Assembly (NCBI RefSeq): GCF_938010505.1
Contig: NZ_CALLVP010000083.1
Location: 1 to 47,053 of the forward strand
Direction: 5' to 3'
Source of the DNA: an uncultured Veillonella sp.
GTDB taxonomy: Bacteria > Bacillota > Negativicutes > Veillonellales > Veillonellaceae
Length of the DNA stretch: 47,053 nt
In this document: one piece after another, positions 17,210 through 26,007 of the stretch
Layout: each line of letters starts with the position of its first letter
Numbering within the stretch: position 1 is the stretch's first letter
Position numbers and translations under genes: made by a program
The notes under the pieces: model-generated
Told to the model about the DNA's origin: nothing
Seen by the model: the letters and a program-made list of their open reading frames with translations, nothing else
Database searches by the model: none

Positions 17210-18184
17210 ATGAAAACAGCAACGATAATCGACTTGATAGTAGACTCTAATGTACACACACAGTCTATAAATCATATTATAAAACAACAGCATATTTCCC
17301 AGCGTATGCGACGGCGTTTACGAAATGATGGCATCATAACAGTTAATGGTAAATTTGCTACTTGGAATACGCTCATTCACGGTGGCGATCATCTCGTTAT
17401 GAAGTTAACTCCAGAGCAAGAGTTTAGCCTAAGCCCTATGAGTTTAGATATCATATATGAGGACGAGTATATCTTAGTCATTAATAAGGCGGCAGGGATT
17501 CTCATGCATCCCACTTCTACTGTACGAGATCATACGCTAGCAAATGGCGTACTTCATTACTACCAAGAAACTCATCAGCATTATGATTTCCATCCCGTAC
17601 ACCGATTAGATAAGGATACATCTGGTATTGTCATCATTGCTAAGACATCCGTAGTACAACATGCGTTTAATAAAAAGCACACTCATTTTTACAAATGCTA
17701 TGATGCTATTGTAGAGGGACAACTCCCAGCTGTGCCTTTAAGTATTAACTGGCCTATAGGTCGTAAGCCAGGCAGTATCATTGAGCGTTGTTGTACAGTC
17801 CAAGGAAAGCCGGCTCACACAGATATAACTATAATCAGTCAAAATACAAGCAAAATCAGTAGTGCTAAGATTAATTCTAATGATGTGATTACAATGAAAA
17901 ATAATAGTAATGTATGTTCAACTAACAACGCTCTTAGAGCTTATAATCAGTTTACCCATGTACGGTGCTTATTACACACAGGACGCACCCATCAAATTCG
18001 AGTTCATTTATCTCAACTAGGCTATCCCCTTGCGGGCGATGACTTATACGGTGGTCATTTAGAATATATTCAGCGCCAAGCACTGCATGCAGCGCGCGTA
18101 AGCTTTTACCATCCCGTAACTAATGAATGGCTCGAACTGCATGCAGAAATGCCAGAGGATATGAAAGTATTGCTAAACGATTGA
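17210..18184 (+). CDS. RluA-family 23S rRNA/tRNA pseudouridine synthase
   Basis: This 324-residue enzyme has an S4-like N-terminal RNA-binding segment (about residues 18-65, SQRMRRRLRNDGIITVNG). The catalytic domain carries HRLDKDTSGIVIIAK (catalytic Asp134), INKAAGILMHP and the C-terminal GRTHQIRVHLSQLGYPLAGDDLYGG. It isomerises specific uridines in structural RNA, as RluD does. Between about residues 205 and 240 is an Asn/Ser-rich insert not usual in the family. The gene appears to be leaderless (see promoter). It is divergent from the WG-repeat gene and monocistronic. Confidence 0.85.
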   Translation: MKTATIIDLIVDSNVHTQSINHIIKQQHISQRMRRRLRNDGIITVNGKFATWNTLIHGGDHLVMKLTPEQEFSLSPMSLDIIYEDEYILVINKAAGILMHPTSTVRDHTLANGVLHYYQETHQHYDFHPVHRLDKDTSGIVIIAKTSVVQHAFNKKHTHFYKCYDAIVEGQLPAVPLSINWPIGRKPGSIIERCCTVQGKPAHTDITIISQNTSKISSAKINSNDVITMKNNSNVCSTNNALRAYNQFTHVRCLLHTGRTHQIRVHLSQLGYPLAGDDLYGGHLEYIQRQALHAARVSFYHPVTNEWLELHAEMPEDMKVLLND

Positions 18185-18432
18185 GCTGATATAACTCCCT
18201 AAATAAATGCTACTACACAGAAATAACCCATATGGGTCACAAAACAAGACGAATTTTATGCATAAGTTATACAAAAAATATTGGCCCTTTATAGTGTTTC
18301 TTGATATACTTAGTTTGATTGATATATGATTGCAATAACACTAGTTATTCATCTAGTTTTTATTTGCTAAAAATACTGCAGTCACAGTATTAATAACATG
18401 ATATGACAGGCTCTAGAGCCAAGGAGGACAAC

Positions 18433-19362
18433 ATGCCATTAGTTACTACTACAGAAATGTTTAAAAAAGCCTACGAAGGTGGCTATGCTATTGGTGCTTT
18501 CAACGTAAACAACATGGAAATCGTACAAGGGATCGTAGATGCCGCTAAAGAGGAACAATCCCCTCTTATCTTGCAAGTTTCTGCAGGTGCTCGTAAATAT
18601 GCTAAACATATTTACCTTGTGAAACTTGTGGAAGCAGCTCTTGAAGACAGCAATTTACCAATCGCGCTTCACCTTGACCACGGCGATTCCTTCGAAATCT
18701 GTAAAGACTGCGTAGATGGCGGTTTCACTTCCGTTATGATTGATGCTTCTCACCATGATTTCGACGAAAACGTAAAAATTACTAAACAAGTTGTTGAATA
18801 CGCTCACGCTCACGGCGTTGTAGTAGAAGCAGAATTGGGCCGTTTGGCTGGCGTTGAAGATGATGTAAACGTATCTGATGCGGACGCACGCTTCACAGAT
18901 CCAGAACAAGCTGCTGAATTCGTACACCTTACTGGCGTAGACTCTTTAGCAATCGCTATCGGTACTAGCCACGGCGCTTATAAATTCAAAGGCGACCCTT
19001 ACCTTGACTTCGATCGTTTGAAAAAAGTGGGCGAATTATTGCCTAACTTCCCAATCGTATTGCACGGCGCTTCCTCTGTATTGCCTGAATTCGTAGCTAA
19101 ATGTAACGAATTTGGTGGCAACATCCCTGGTGCACAAGGTGTACCTGAAGCAATGCTTCGTCAAGCAGCTCAAATGTCCGTATGTAAAATTAACATCGAC
19201 ACAGACCTTCGTCTTGCTATGACTGCATCTGTACGTGAATACTTGGCTCAAAATCCATCCGAATTTGACCCTCGTAAATACTTAGGACCTGCTCGTGATG
19301 CTATTAAAGGCATGGTAGCTCACAAAATCAAAAACGTGTTAGGTTCTTCCAACACTCTATAA
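18433..19362 (+). CDS. fba: Class II fructose-bisphosphate aldolase
   Basis: The start at 18433 follows a perfect AAGGAGG and gives MPLVTTTEMFKKAYEGGYAIGAFNVNN, the family N-terminus. The 309-residue zinc enzyme cleaves or forms fructose 1,6-bisphosphate. Visible signatures are HLDHGDSFE (Asp82 and zinc His83), VVEAELGRLAGVEDDV, GTSHGAYKF, VLHGASSV and NIDTDLRLAM. A palindrome GGCTCTAGAGCC (18409-18420) abuts the ribosome site and could hairpin in the leader. Codon use is strongly biased (many GCT, GTA, CGT), as in highly expressed genes. The flippase gene starts four bases after its stop. Confidence 0.93.
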   Translation: MPLVTTTEMFKKAYEGGYAIGAFNVNNMEIVQGIVDAAKEEQSPLILQVSAGARKYAKHIYLVKLVEAALEDSNLPIALHLDHGDSFEICKDCVDGGFTSVMIDASHHDFDENVKITKQVVEYAHAHGVVVEAELGRLAGVEDDVNVSDADARFTDPEQAAEFVHLTGVDSLAIAIGTSHGAYKFKGDPYLDFDRLKKVGELLPNFPIVLHGASSVLPEFVAKCNEFGGNIPGAQGVPEAMLRQAAQMSVCKINIDTDLRLAMTASVREYLAQNPSEFDPRKYLGPARDAIKGMVAHKIKNVLGSSNTL

Positions 19363-19365
19363 TCT

Positions 19366-20922
19366 ATGGCTAGCGGATTTTTAAAAGGAACATTAATCCT
19401 CACCATAGCCGGCTTCGTGGTGAAAGCCATCGGTAGTATTAACTGGATTCTACTATCCCGTATTTTAGGCGGTGAAGGTATCGGTATCTATCAGATGGCC
19501 TTCCCGATCTATTTATTGCTATTACAAGTTTCAAGCGCAGGTGTGCCAATCGCCATCTCTATTTTGACGGCAGAACGGTTAGCTCTCAACGACTATACGG
19601 GGGCTAAACGAGTATTTAACATTTCCTTTACGATGCTCACCATTACGGGGCTCATAGCCAGTTTAGCCATGTTCTTTGGCGCTGATTGGCTGATCTCAAG
19701 TGGCATCATTCAGGAAAGTCGTGCCTACTACTCCCTCATTGCGCTAGCGCCAGCCATCTTCTTCGTTACTTGGATTTCCTGCTTCCGCGGTTATATTCAA
19801 GGTTATGAATTGATGACGCCAACGGCGATGAGCCAAATTGTAGAGCAATTATTGCGGGTTGTGGTGATGCTAGGTGCCGCATCCATCTTGTTACCATACG
19901 GCTTGCCTGAGGCGGCTGGCGGTGCGAGCTTAGGTGCTGGTATCGGTGCATTCGGCGCCTTCCTAGTCTTATTATATTATTACTACAAATTGCCTAAGGC
20001 TCCTGCTACAGGTGAAAGCTTCAAAGGTCAACGGGAATCCTCTAAAGAGATCTTAACTCGCCTTATCTGGCTCGCCTTACCAATATCCTTAGCTAGTATC
20101 ATGTTACCGTTGACGGCAAACCTCGATTTGATCATTGTGCCACGTCGTTTATTGGTGGCTGGTTTCTCACTGAATGAGGCCACAGAGCTTTTCGGTTACT
20201 TAACAGGTATGGCGGTGCCGCTTATTAATTTGGCTACGATTATTACGGCAGCCCTTGCGACAAGCATCGTACCTTCTATCTCTCATGCCTTTGCTAAACA
20301 CGATCATGAAGGTATCTACAACCGTACAGCAGGTGCCATGCGCCTATCCTTTATGGGTACGGTACCGTTTACAGTAATGCTTTATGTGTTAGCGGCGCCA
20401 ACGGTTACATTGATCTACAACGCGCCAAAGGCTGAAATGGCAACACAAATTGTGGCCTTTGCCATCTTCTTCCTCGGAATTCACCAAGTAACGACAGGCA
20501 TCTTGCAAGGTCTTGGTAAACCTAGAATTCCAGTGGTAAATATGGCCATCGCCATCATTATCAAGGTAATTTTGAACTGGAACTTAACGGCAATCCCAGA
20601 ACTTGGCATCGGCGGTGCTGCTTGGGCAACCGTGGCAGACATCGGCTTTGCAGCCTTACTTAACTTGATTTCCATCAAAAAATATACAGGCTACTTCCTC
20701 GATTTCTCCATTCTTTGGAAAAATGTGGTCAGCGCCGGTATCATGGGTGTGCTCATCTACTTGAGCTACCAAGCTCTATCTACTTCATTACCAATGTGGG
20801 CAAACTTCTTACTTACAGGTATCGAAGGCTTAGTACTATATGTAATTATTATGGTTCTTCTAAAAGGACTTGATAAAAACGACGGTGCTAGCATACCACT
20901 GGTGGGTAGATTCTTTAGATAA
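19366..20922 (+). CDS. MurJ/SpoVB-type polysaccharide or lipid II flippase
   Basis: This 518-residue membrane protein has about 14 helices of the MOP superfamily. It begins MASGFLKGTLILTIAGFVVKAIGSINWILLSRILGGEGIG (shown as separate motifs: GFLKGTLIL, RILGGEGIGIYQMAFPIYLL). It has SAGVPIAIS and CFRGYIQGYELMTPTAMSQIVEQLLRV in two adjoining stretches, as in SpoVB/MurJ-like proteins of Firmicutes. It would flip an undecaprenyl-linked cell wall or capsule precursor. It starts four bases after fba without its own Shine-Dalgarno, so translation is likely coupled to the aldolase gene, an odd metabolic partner. Confidence 0.85.
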   Translation: MASGFLKGTLILTIAGFVVKAIGSINWILLSRILGGEGIGIYQMAFPIYLLLLQVSSAGVPIAISILTAERLALNDYTGAKRVFNISFTMLTITGLIASLAMFFGADWLISSGIIQESRAYYSLIALAPAIFFVTWISCFRGYIQGYELMTPTAMSQIVEQLLRVVVMLGAASILLPYGLPEAAGGASLGAGIGAFGAFLVLLYYYYKLPKAPATGESFKGQRESSKEILTRLIWLALPISLASIMLPLTANLDLIIVPRRLLVAGFSLNEATELFGYLTGMAVPLINLATIITAALATSIVPSISHAFAKHDHEGIYNRTAGAMRLSFMGTVPFTVMLYVLAAPTVTLIYNAPKAEMATQIVAFAIFFLGIHQVTTGILQGLGKPRIPVVNMAIAIIIKVILNWNLTAIPELGIGGAAWATVADIGFAALLNLISIKKYTGYFLDFSILWKNVVSAGIMGVLIYLSYQALSTSLPMWANFLLTGIEGLVLYVIIMVLLKGLDKNDGASIPLVGRFFR

Positions 20923-20926
20923 CATA

Positions 20927-20956
20927 AAAGGACTGACTCCTTAGAGTCAGTCCTTT
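20927..20956 (+). terminator. Terminator of the fba-flippase operon
   Basis: AAAGGACTGACTC pairs perfectly with GAGTCAGTCCTTT, followed by a T-rich tail, five bases after the flippase stop. Confidence 0.85.
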
Positions 20957-21067
20957 CTTTTATGAAAAATATATATCGTTATGCATTTATAATCTTATAT
21001 GCTTATACTTTAATATTTTTAAAATACTGTTATTCTTTTATATCTTATTTCTTATGTCATTATGCTT

Positions 21068-22129
21068 TTATGCCTTTATACCTATCATAGTAAGAAGTTC
21101 CATAATGATTGGTATGACTACGACAAATAGTATCGTACTAATCATGACAAGGCCAGTAGCAAAAGGTAAATCAGATTTTGCTTCGTTCGCTACGATTGGC
21201 AATACGGCAATGACTGGACCTGCTGATTGGACAACAAAGGTAATGATGGCAATTGGTTCTAGTACTATGCCTGCACCATATTGTAAGGCCATAATCACAC
21301 AGAACATGATAATCGGTGAAATCACAAAGCGCCCTACGATGCCACCAATGGAGTCTTTATTGAGGCTCATACTTTTTAAGCCCGCATCATGAAGGACAAT
21401 ACCAATATAAATCAAAGATAATGGTGTCACCATATCACCTAAATAATTTAATGTGTTATGTAATATAGGTGCCAATGGAATTTCAAAGAACAAAAATAGC
21501 AAAGCTACGAAGAAGCCTAATAATGGCGGTGGTAATAATTTCTTCCAATCAAACTTAGGCTTTTCTAAATTAAGAGCATTAACACGTAGCGTCTGAGTTG
21601 TATCAGATACTCCACTCTGCTGCATATTGTCCAAACTTTCACAATTAAACCTGTCACCTACATTAGGCAATGGATCTAGCTCGATTAAAAATACCCCTAC
21701 TAGCCATACAGATATAGTATTACCAATGTAATATAACAAGAAATAAGGTAGTGCTTCTTGCCCAAAGAGTGCAATTTGCACTGGCAACCCTATAAACAAG
21801 CAGTTATCATTAACGACCATATTAATAAAAATGCCACGCCGCCCTTTAGGGACTTTCAACATTTTCATCATGATAAAAGCCACGATATAGGCTATTACGT
21901 AGGTTAGCATTACCACTAATAACCCGTAGCGTAAATCCCATAAATCCGAAGTATGTAAATGGTGTAAAACAGATACAAATACGCCCGCCGGTAATGCAAC
22001 CGACATAATAAATCGCGATAAGTTACCACTAAAGGTGGGATTAAACATGCCCCGCCCTTTTAATATATATCCTAACGAAATGAGTAGCACAATGGGTATG
22101 ATACTCTGTAAGGATGTTAGAAAAACCAT
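21068..22129 (-). CDS. AEC-family transporter (auxin efflux carrier / malate permease type)
   Basis: This 353-residue protein has about ten membrane helices and the AEC layout: N-terminal IIPIVLLISLGYILKGRGMF, a central hydrophilic loop (about residues 155-195), and a repeat in the second half (LNYLGDMVTPLSLIYIGIVL). Family members export or exchange organic acids such as malate. In a lactate- and malate-using anaerobe a carboxylate carrier role would fit, but the substrate is inferred only. The start has a GGGAGG site. It is monocistronic. Confidence 0.8.
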   Translation of the reverse strand: MVFLTSLQSIIPIVLLISLGYILKGRGMFNPTFSGNLSRFIMSVALPAGVFVSVLHHLHTSDLWDLRYGLLVVMLTYVIAYIVAFIMMKMLKVPKGRRGIFINMVVNDNCLFIGLPVQIALFGQEALPYFLLYYIGNTISVWLVGVFLIELDPLPNVGDRFNCESLDNMQQSGVSDTTQTLRVNALNLEKPKFDWKKLLPPPLLGFFVALLFLFFEIPLAPILHNTLNYLGDMVTPLSLIYIGIVLHDAGLKSMSLNKDSIGGIVGRFVISPIIMFCVIMALQYGAGIVLEPIAIITFVVQSAGPVIAVLPIVANEAKSDLPFATGLVMISTILFVVVIPIIMELLTMIGIKA

Positions 22130-22338
22130 AGTTAACCTCCCATACAGTTTATTCGTAGTCTATCATACCATGTTTTAATCTATTTTAGAAAACAGCTTTA
22201 AGAATAGGCCAGCATATTTACGCACACAATATATATGCATACAATAAGACACATATTAATTAATAGTACAAATCATTTAGAAAATCAATTATACTAAAAG
22301 AGTAAATATACAATCTATTCCGCACGTGAGGTGACAAT

Positions 22339-23079
22339 ATGAAAAAACCATATATCGGTATCTCCGGTAGTATCTTACTGGGCAACACTGGCTCTGATGT
22401 AGATCTTCCACGTTCCTATGTAAACCTAGATTACACTCGCTCTATTGAAGAAGCCGGTGGCATCCCTATTATTATTCCATTTACTACAAATCTTGAAATC
22501 ATCCAAGATACAGTAGCTCATCTAGATGGTTTATTACTATCTGGTGGTCATGATGTATATCCACTCCATTATGGAGAGGAACCTTTACAAAAGCTTGGTG
22601 AAGTATGGCCAGAACGAGATCAGTTTGATTTCGCCTTGTTGAAAGCGGCTGAAGAAAGACAAATTCCGATCTTCGGTATTTGTCGGGGCATGCAAGTCTT
22701 AAACGTATATCGCGGTGGCTCCTTGTATCAAGACTTGAGCTATGATGAAAACTGTACCTTGAAACATGCTCAAAACCAAACACCAGAATTGGGCACACAT
22801 ACAGTAAACATCGACTTTGAAACAAACTTGGCTAGAGCTATAGGCCGCTCTACGTGGGTTACAAACTCCCATCACCACCAAAGTGTCAAAACTGTAGGTA
22901 AAAACCTACAAGTTGTAGCCCGCGCAAAAGATGGTACCGTAGAAGGCTTAGAGGATGCATCCTATCCTTGGATGGTGGCTTGTCAATTCCACCCAGAAAT
23001 GATGACTCCTAAAGATCAAAACGCAACACGCTTATTTGATGCATTCATCACGGCAGCACAAAAAAACTTAGATAAATAA
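22339..23079 (+). CDS. Peptidase C26 / PuuD-like gamma-glutamyl hydrolase
   Basis: This 246-residue class I glutamine amidotransferase-like hydrolase has the nucleophile Cys115 in PIFGICRGMQVLNV and the His-Glu pair His218/Glu220 in CQFHPEM. LLLSGGHDVYP is the family's oxyanion strand. Members cleave gamma-glutamyl-GABA or related gamma-glutamyl compounds. It starts behind GAGGTGA. An IS element begins six bases after its stop, so its natural terminator may have been displaced; the IS end hairpin could serve instead. Confidence 0.85.
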   Translation: MKKPYIGISGSILLGNTGSDVDLPRSYVNLDYTRSIEEAGGIPIIIPFTTNLEIIQDTVAHLDGLLLSGGHDVYPLHYGEEPLQKLGEVWPERDQFDFALLKAAEERQIPIFGICRGMQVLNVYRGGSLYQDLSYDENCTLKHAQNQTPELGTHTVNIDFETNLARAIGRSTWVTNSHHHQSVKTVGKNLQVVARAKDGTVEGLEDASYPWMVACQFHPEMMTPKDQNATRLFDAFITAAQKNLDK

Positions 23080-23084
23080 TCGTA

Positions 23085-24990
23085 AAGGGGCTGTAACAAA
23101 ACAGCCCCTTAAACTAAAAAAGCTATTAGTTGATTTTAGATGATCAACTAATAGCTTTTTCTATATTTCTAAGAAAAAAGGACCCCGAAGGGCCCTCTTC
23201 ATTGGTATAATTAAATTATGAACCAAAACCATACCAATGAACCTAATTATACCAAACTAGTAATGCCTCGCCAACTAGTTTTACCATTGGATTATGGCAT
23301 GTTGATAAAAGAATCAGCGCCTGTGCGGTTACTTGATGCTGTATTGGAGGAATTAGACTATAAAGAGTTACAGCATTTGTATTCTCCTAAAGGGAGAAAA
23401 TCTAAAGTTCCGCCACACATTCTGTTCAAAATTTTTGTCTATGCTATGTCCAACGGCGTGTATTCTACACGTATGATACAACAACAATGCGAAGAAAACA
23501 TTAATTATATGTGGCTTCTTCAAGGATATACAGCTCCAAGTCATATGACATTCCAACGATTTTTTGCACGTTGTACACTAGATATAGTAATGAATCTGTT
23601 TTCACAGTTAGTGGAAGCTATTGGAAGACGTGATACCTTAACATTCAATGAAGTCTTTATTGATGGAACTAAATTAGAGGCTAATGCCAACAAGTACACC
23701 TTCGTGTGGCGAAAAGCAGTATAAAGAAAATTAGATACACTACCATCTAAATTATCTATATTAAAACAAGACATCTGGAATGAATTAGGGTTAGATACCC
23801 ATTGTATGAATGATGAGTGTATATATACCTTCCTCGCTAAAGAAATTGAAGTACAACATATGGAACTTGTACAAGGAAAAGGTAAGCATAAAACACCATT
23901 ACAACGGTTGTATGAGCGAGCAGAAGCTTTATATGAGAAGCGTAAAGAATATGAACAGCAGTTGTATATTATGGGTGAACGCAACAGTTATTCTAAAACA
24001 GATTATGATGCTACCTTTATGCGTATGAAGGAAGACCATATGCGTAATGGACAGCTTAAACCTGCCTACAATGTACAATTAGCTGTTCATTCTGAATATA
24101 TTATGGGAGTTGGTGTATTCCCTAAGCCCAACGATACGAATACCTTAATTCCATTTGTACAGCAATTAGAACAGATCCATAGCCGCCGATTCGCATATGT
24201 GGTAGCTGATGCTGGTTATGATAGCCATGAGAACTTAACTTGGTTAAAGAACAACCATTACCTATCTTGTATAAAGCCTCAATATTACGAAAAAGCGAAA
24301 ACTAGGACTTGGACCAAGGATATTAGCAAAGCTCGTAATATGAAGTATATACCTGAAGAAGATGCCTTTATATGTGCAAAAGGACGTAAATTAAAATATG
24401 CCTTCACGCGTAAGGCGAAAAACAAAACAGGATTTGTATCTGAGCGAAAGGTATATATTTGTGCGTCTTGTAACCGATGTGGATACAAGAAGGAATGCCA
24501 ACGGTATATGAAACTAACCTCAGTTAATCCAGTAAAACGAGTTGAAATTGCACCTGCATATGATGCTGTATTGGCAGAAAACCAAGATAGACTGATTAGT
24601 GATACAGGCATTCAATTACGAATTAACCGTTCCATTCAAGTTGAGGGCGCATTTGGTGTGTTAAAACAAGATCTTGGGTTTAGACGATTTTTACACCGTG
24701 GTAATGGAAACGTAAATAAAATGTTATATCTATTGTCCATGGGATTCAATCTAGCAAAATTACATAACAGAATACAAGCAGGACGAGTTAATACAACATT
24801 ATTTACGGCAAAAGAAACTGCTTAAACCAAGAAAATTTTCACTAGGCCTAAAGGCCTATTTAAGTGCGTCTAAAAACAAAAAACACCAAGAAAACATAAG
24901 ATTGTACAAATCTAATTTTCTTGGTGTTTCGTATATTTTAAAAAGACTGCAACTAGAATGCGGTAAAACCGCATTCTGTTACAGCCCCTT
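23085..24990 (+). mobile_element. IS1182-like insertion sequence
   Basis: The element is bounded by 14-bp inverted repeats, AAGGGGCTGTAACA at 23085-23098 and its complement at 24977-24990. It carries a single transposase reading frame broken by a stop. Both ends contain hairpins: one built from the left repeat itself, a 45-bp stem around 23116-23161, a stem at 24881-24929, and GAATGCGGT/ACCGCATTC beside the right end. Such structures may insulate the transposase gene from outside transcription. A clear target duplication is not seen. The family name rests on transposase motifs. Confidence 0.75.
23218..24825 (+). pseudogene. IS1182-type transposase, broken by one in-frame TAA
   Basis: The frame runs from the ATG at 23218 to the stop at 24825 (535 residues) with a single TAA at 23722-23724. 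The N-terminal part has the DUF772-type region (RLLDAVLEELDY, SPKGRKSKVPPHILFKIFVYAM) and the first catalytic Asp in EVFIDGTKLEANANKYTFVW. The stop falls just after that, where relatives continue with a charged linker. Beyond it come VADAGYDSHEN (second Asp) and a Cys-rich segment with CASCNRCGYKKECQRY, then EGAFGVLKQDLGFRRFLHRG (catalytic Glu). Only a point change is needed to restore the frame. As it stands it makes a 168-residue fragment and is probably inactive. Confidence 0.8.
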
Positions 24991-25080
24991 CTTTGTATTG
25001 CAGAAATATATTAGTACTAATATATTTGTATCAATATATTCGCATCAAAATATTAATTTGAATGAAAGCTTGTTACTAAT

Positions 25081-25926
25081 TTAAAAATCATCATTAGAGA
25101 TATCTTTGCTAAAATCTTCTGCAAGATCCTCTTCGATATAGCCTACGTCATCAGTTGCTTCATCTTCATCCCGTGTATCTATATAGATACTAATAAGAGC
25201 CAACGCACCATCTTCATTAAGCGTCGCAATGAGACTCATAGGTCCATACGTCAAAATCAGATTATCCTCTTCATCACGTATAATATGAGGCACCGCATCA
25301 AAATGCTGATTCATTAACTGATCAAAGTAGTCCTCTACATCAATGCCGCTTTCAAGAGTAATCGATTCAGCATCACCTTTTTGAAATACTACACGCGTAT
25401 CATCATCGATATATTGGTAAAAATCGTCTACATCTACATTTGCAGTTTCAAGCCACATGCTGAGTGCTGTAATCCAATCTTTCACAGTTGTAGGTGGAGT
25501 GGTGAAAGCATATGCATTTTCATCAGCTCCAAAATGAAGATCATCATACTCAATGCTATAATTTTCCTGACTGGATACGATGCGGTCTACAAGCCCATCT
25601 TCATTTACATCTACAAAGATCATGTACACATAGTTATCTCCACTTTCATAAGAAACCGTCAAACCGTGACGACCTTCATGGAACAAAGCATCCTCGTCGT
25701 ATACATCGGTAATATGCATCACCTTACAAGTAACAGGAACATTGTCCGCCTTGATGGACTCAGCCATAGAAGACAAAAACTCGATTGTTTCATTGCGATT
25801 GCGCCCGATAATACCTCGGCCCGTAGACATATATTCACAATCGTCAGCCAAGATAGATTCGATGCCGTGAATATCAGCGGCTTCTAGAATAGCTTTGATT
25901 AATAAAAGAGCTTGTATTTCAGTCAT
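25081..25926 (-). CDS. Protein of unknown function, tandem NTF2-like folds suspected
   Basis: This 281-residue acidic cytoplasmic protein has two halves of similar shape. Each has a helical start (MTEIQALLLIKAILEAADI; TVKDWITALSMWLETANV) followed by a beta-rich part with an 'unmet need' style Asp-rich strand (FVDVNEDGLVDRI; SIYIDTRDEDE). This pattern suggests two SnoaL/NTF2-like domains; that is inference. It is clearly homologous to the gene at 32317 (shared LADDCEYM/LADNCQYI, WITALSMWLET/WLTAISIWLET, PHIIRDEEDN/PHIIRDKNNK, YGPM). The acidic tail is extra. It starts behind GAGGT. Function is unknown. Confidence 0.6.
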   Translation of the reverse strand: MTEIQALLLIKAILEAADIHGIESILADDCEYMSTGRGIIGRNRNETIEFLSSMAESIKADNVPVTCKVMHITDVYDEDALFHEGRHGLTVSYESGDNYVYMIFVDVNEDGLVDRIVSSQENYSIEYDDLHFGADENAYAFTTPPTTVKDWITALSMWLETANVDVDDFYQYIDDDTRVVFQKGDAESITLESGIDVEDYFDQLMNQHFDAVPHIIRDEEDNLILTYGPMSLIATLNEDGALALISIYIDTRDEDEATDDVGYIEEDLAEDFSKDISNDDF

Positions 25927-26007
25927 AAGTTACCTCGCATAATACAACAGCCAACTACATTACATTATTGTAACATAGTCGGCTGTGTATAAATATAGAA
26001 AGCTATA

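Noticed and set aside
23085..24990. Target-site duplication of the IS element
   Set aside because: The flanking bases (CGTA on the left, CTTT/TGTA on the right) do not give a convincing direct repeat.
25381..25887. A 168-codon plus-strand open frame opposite the 25081 gene
   Set aside because: It is antisense to a gene with a clear paralogue, and its composition (many Ile, His, Tyr) is typical of a shadow frame.
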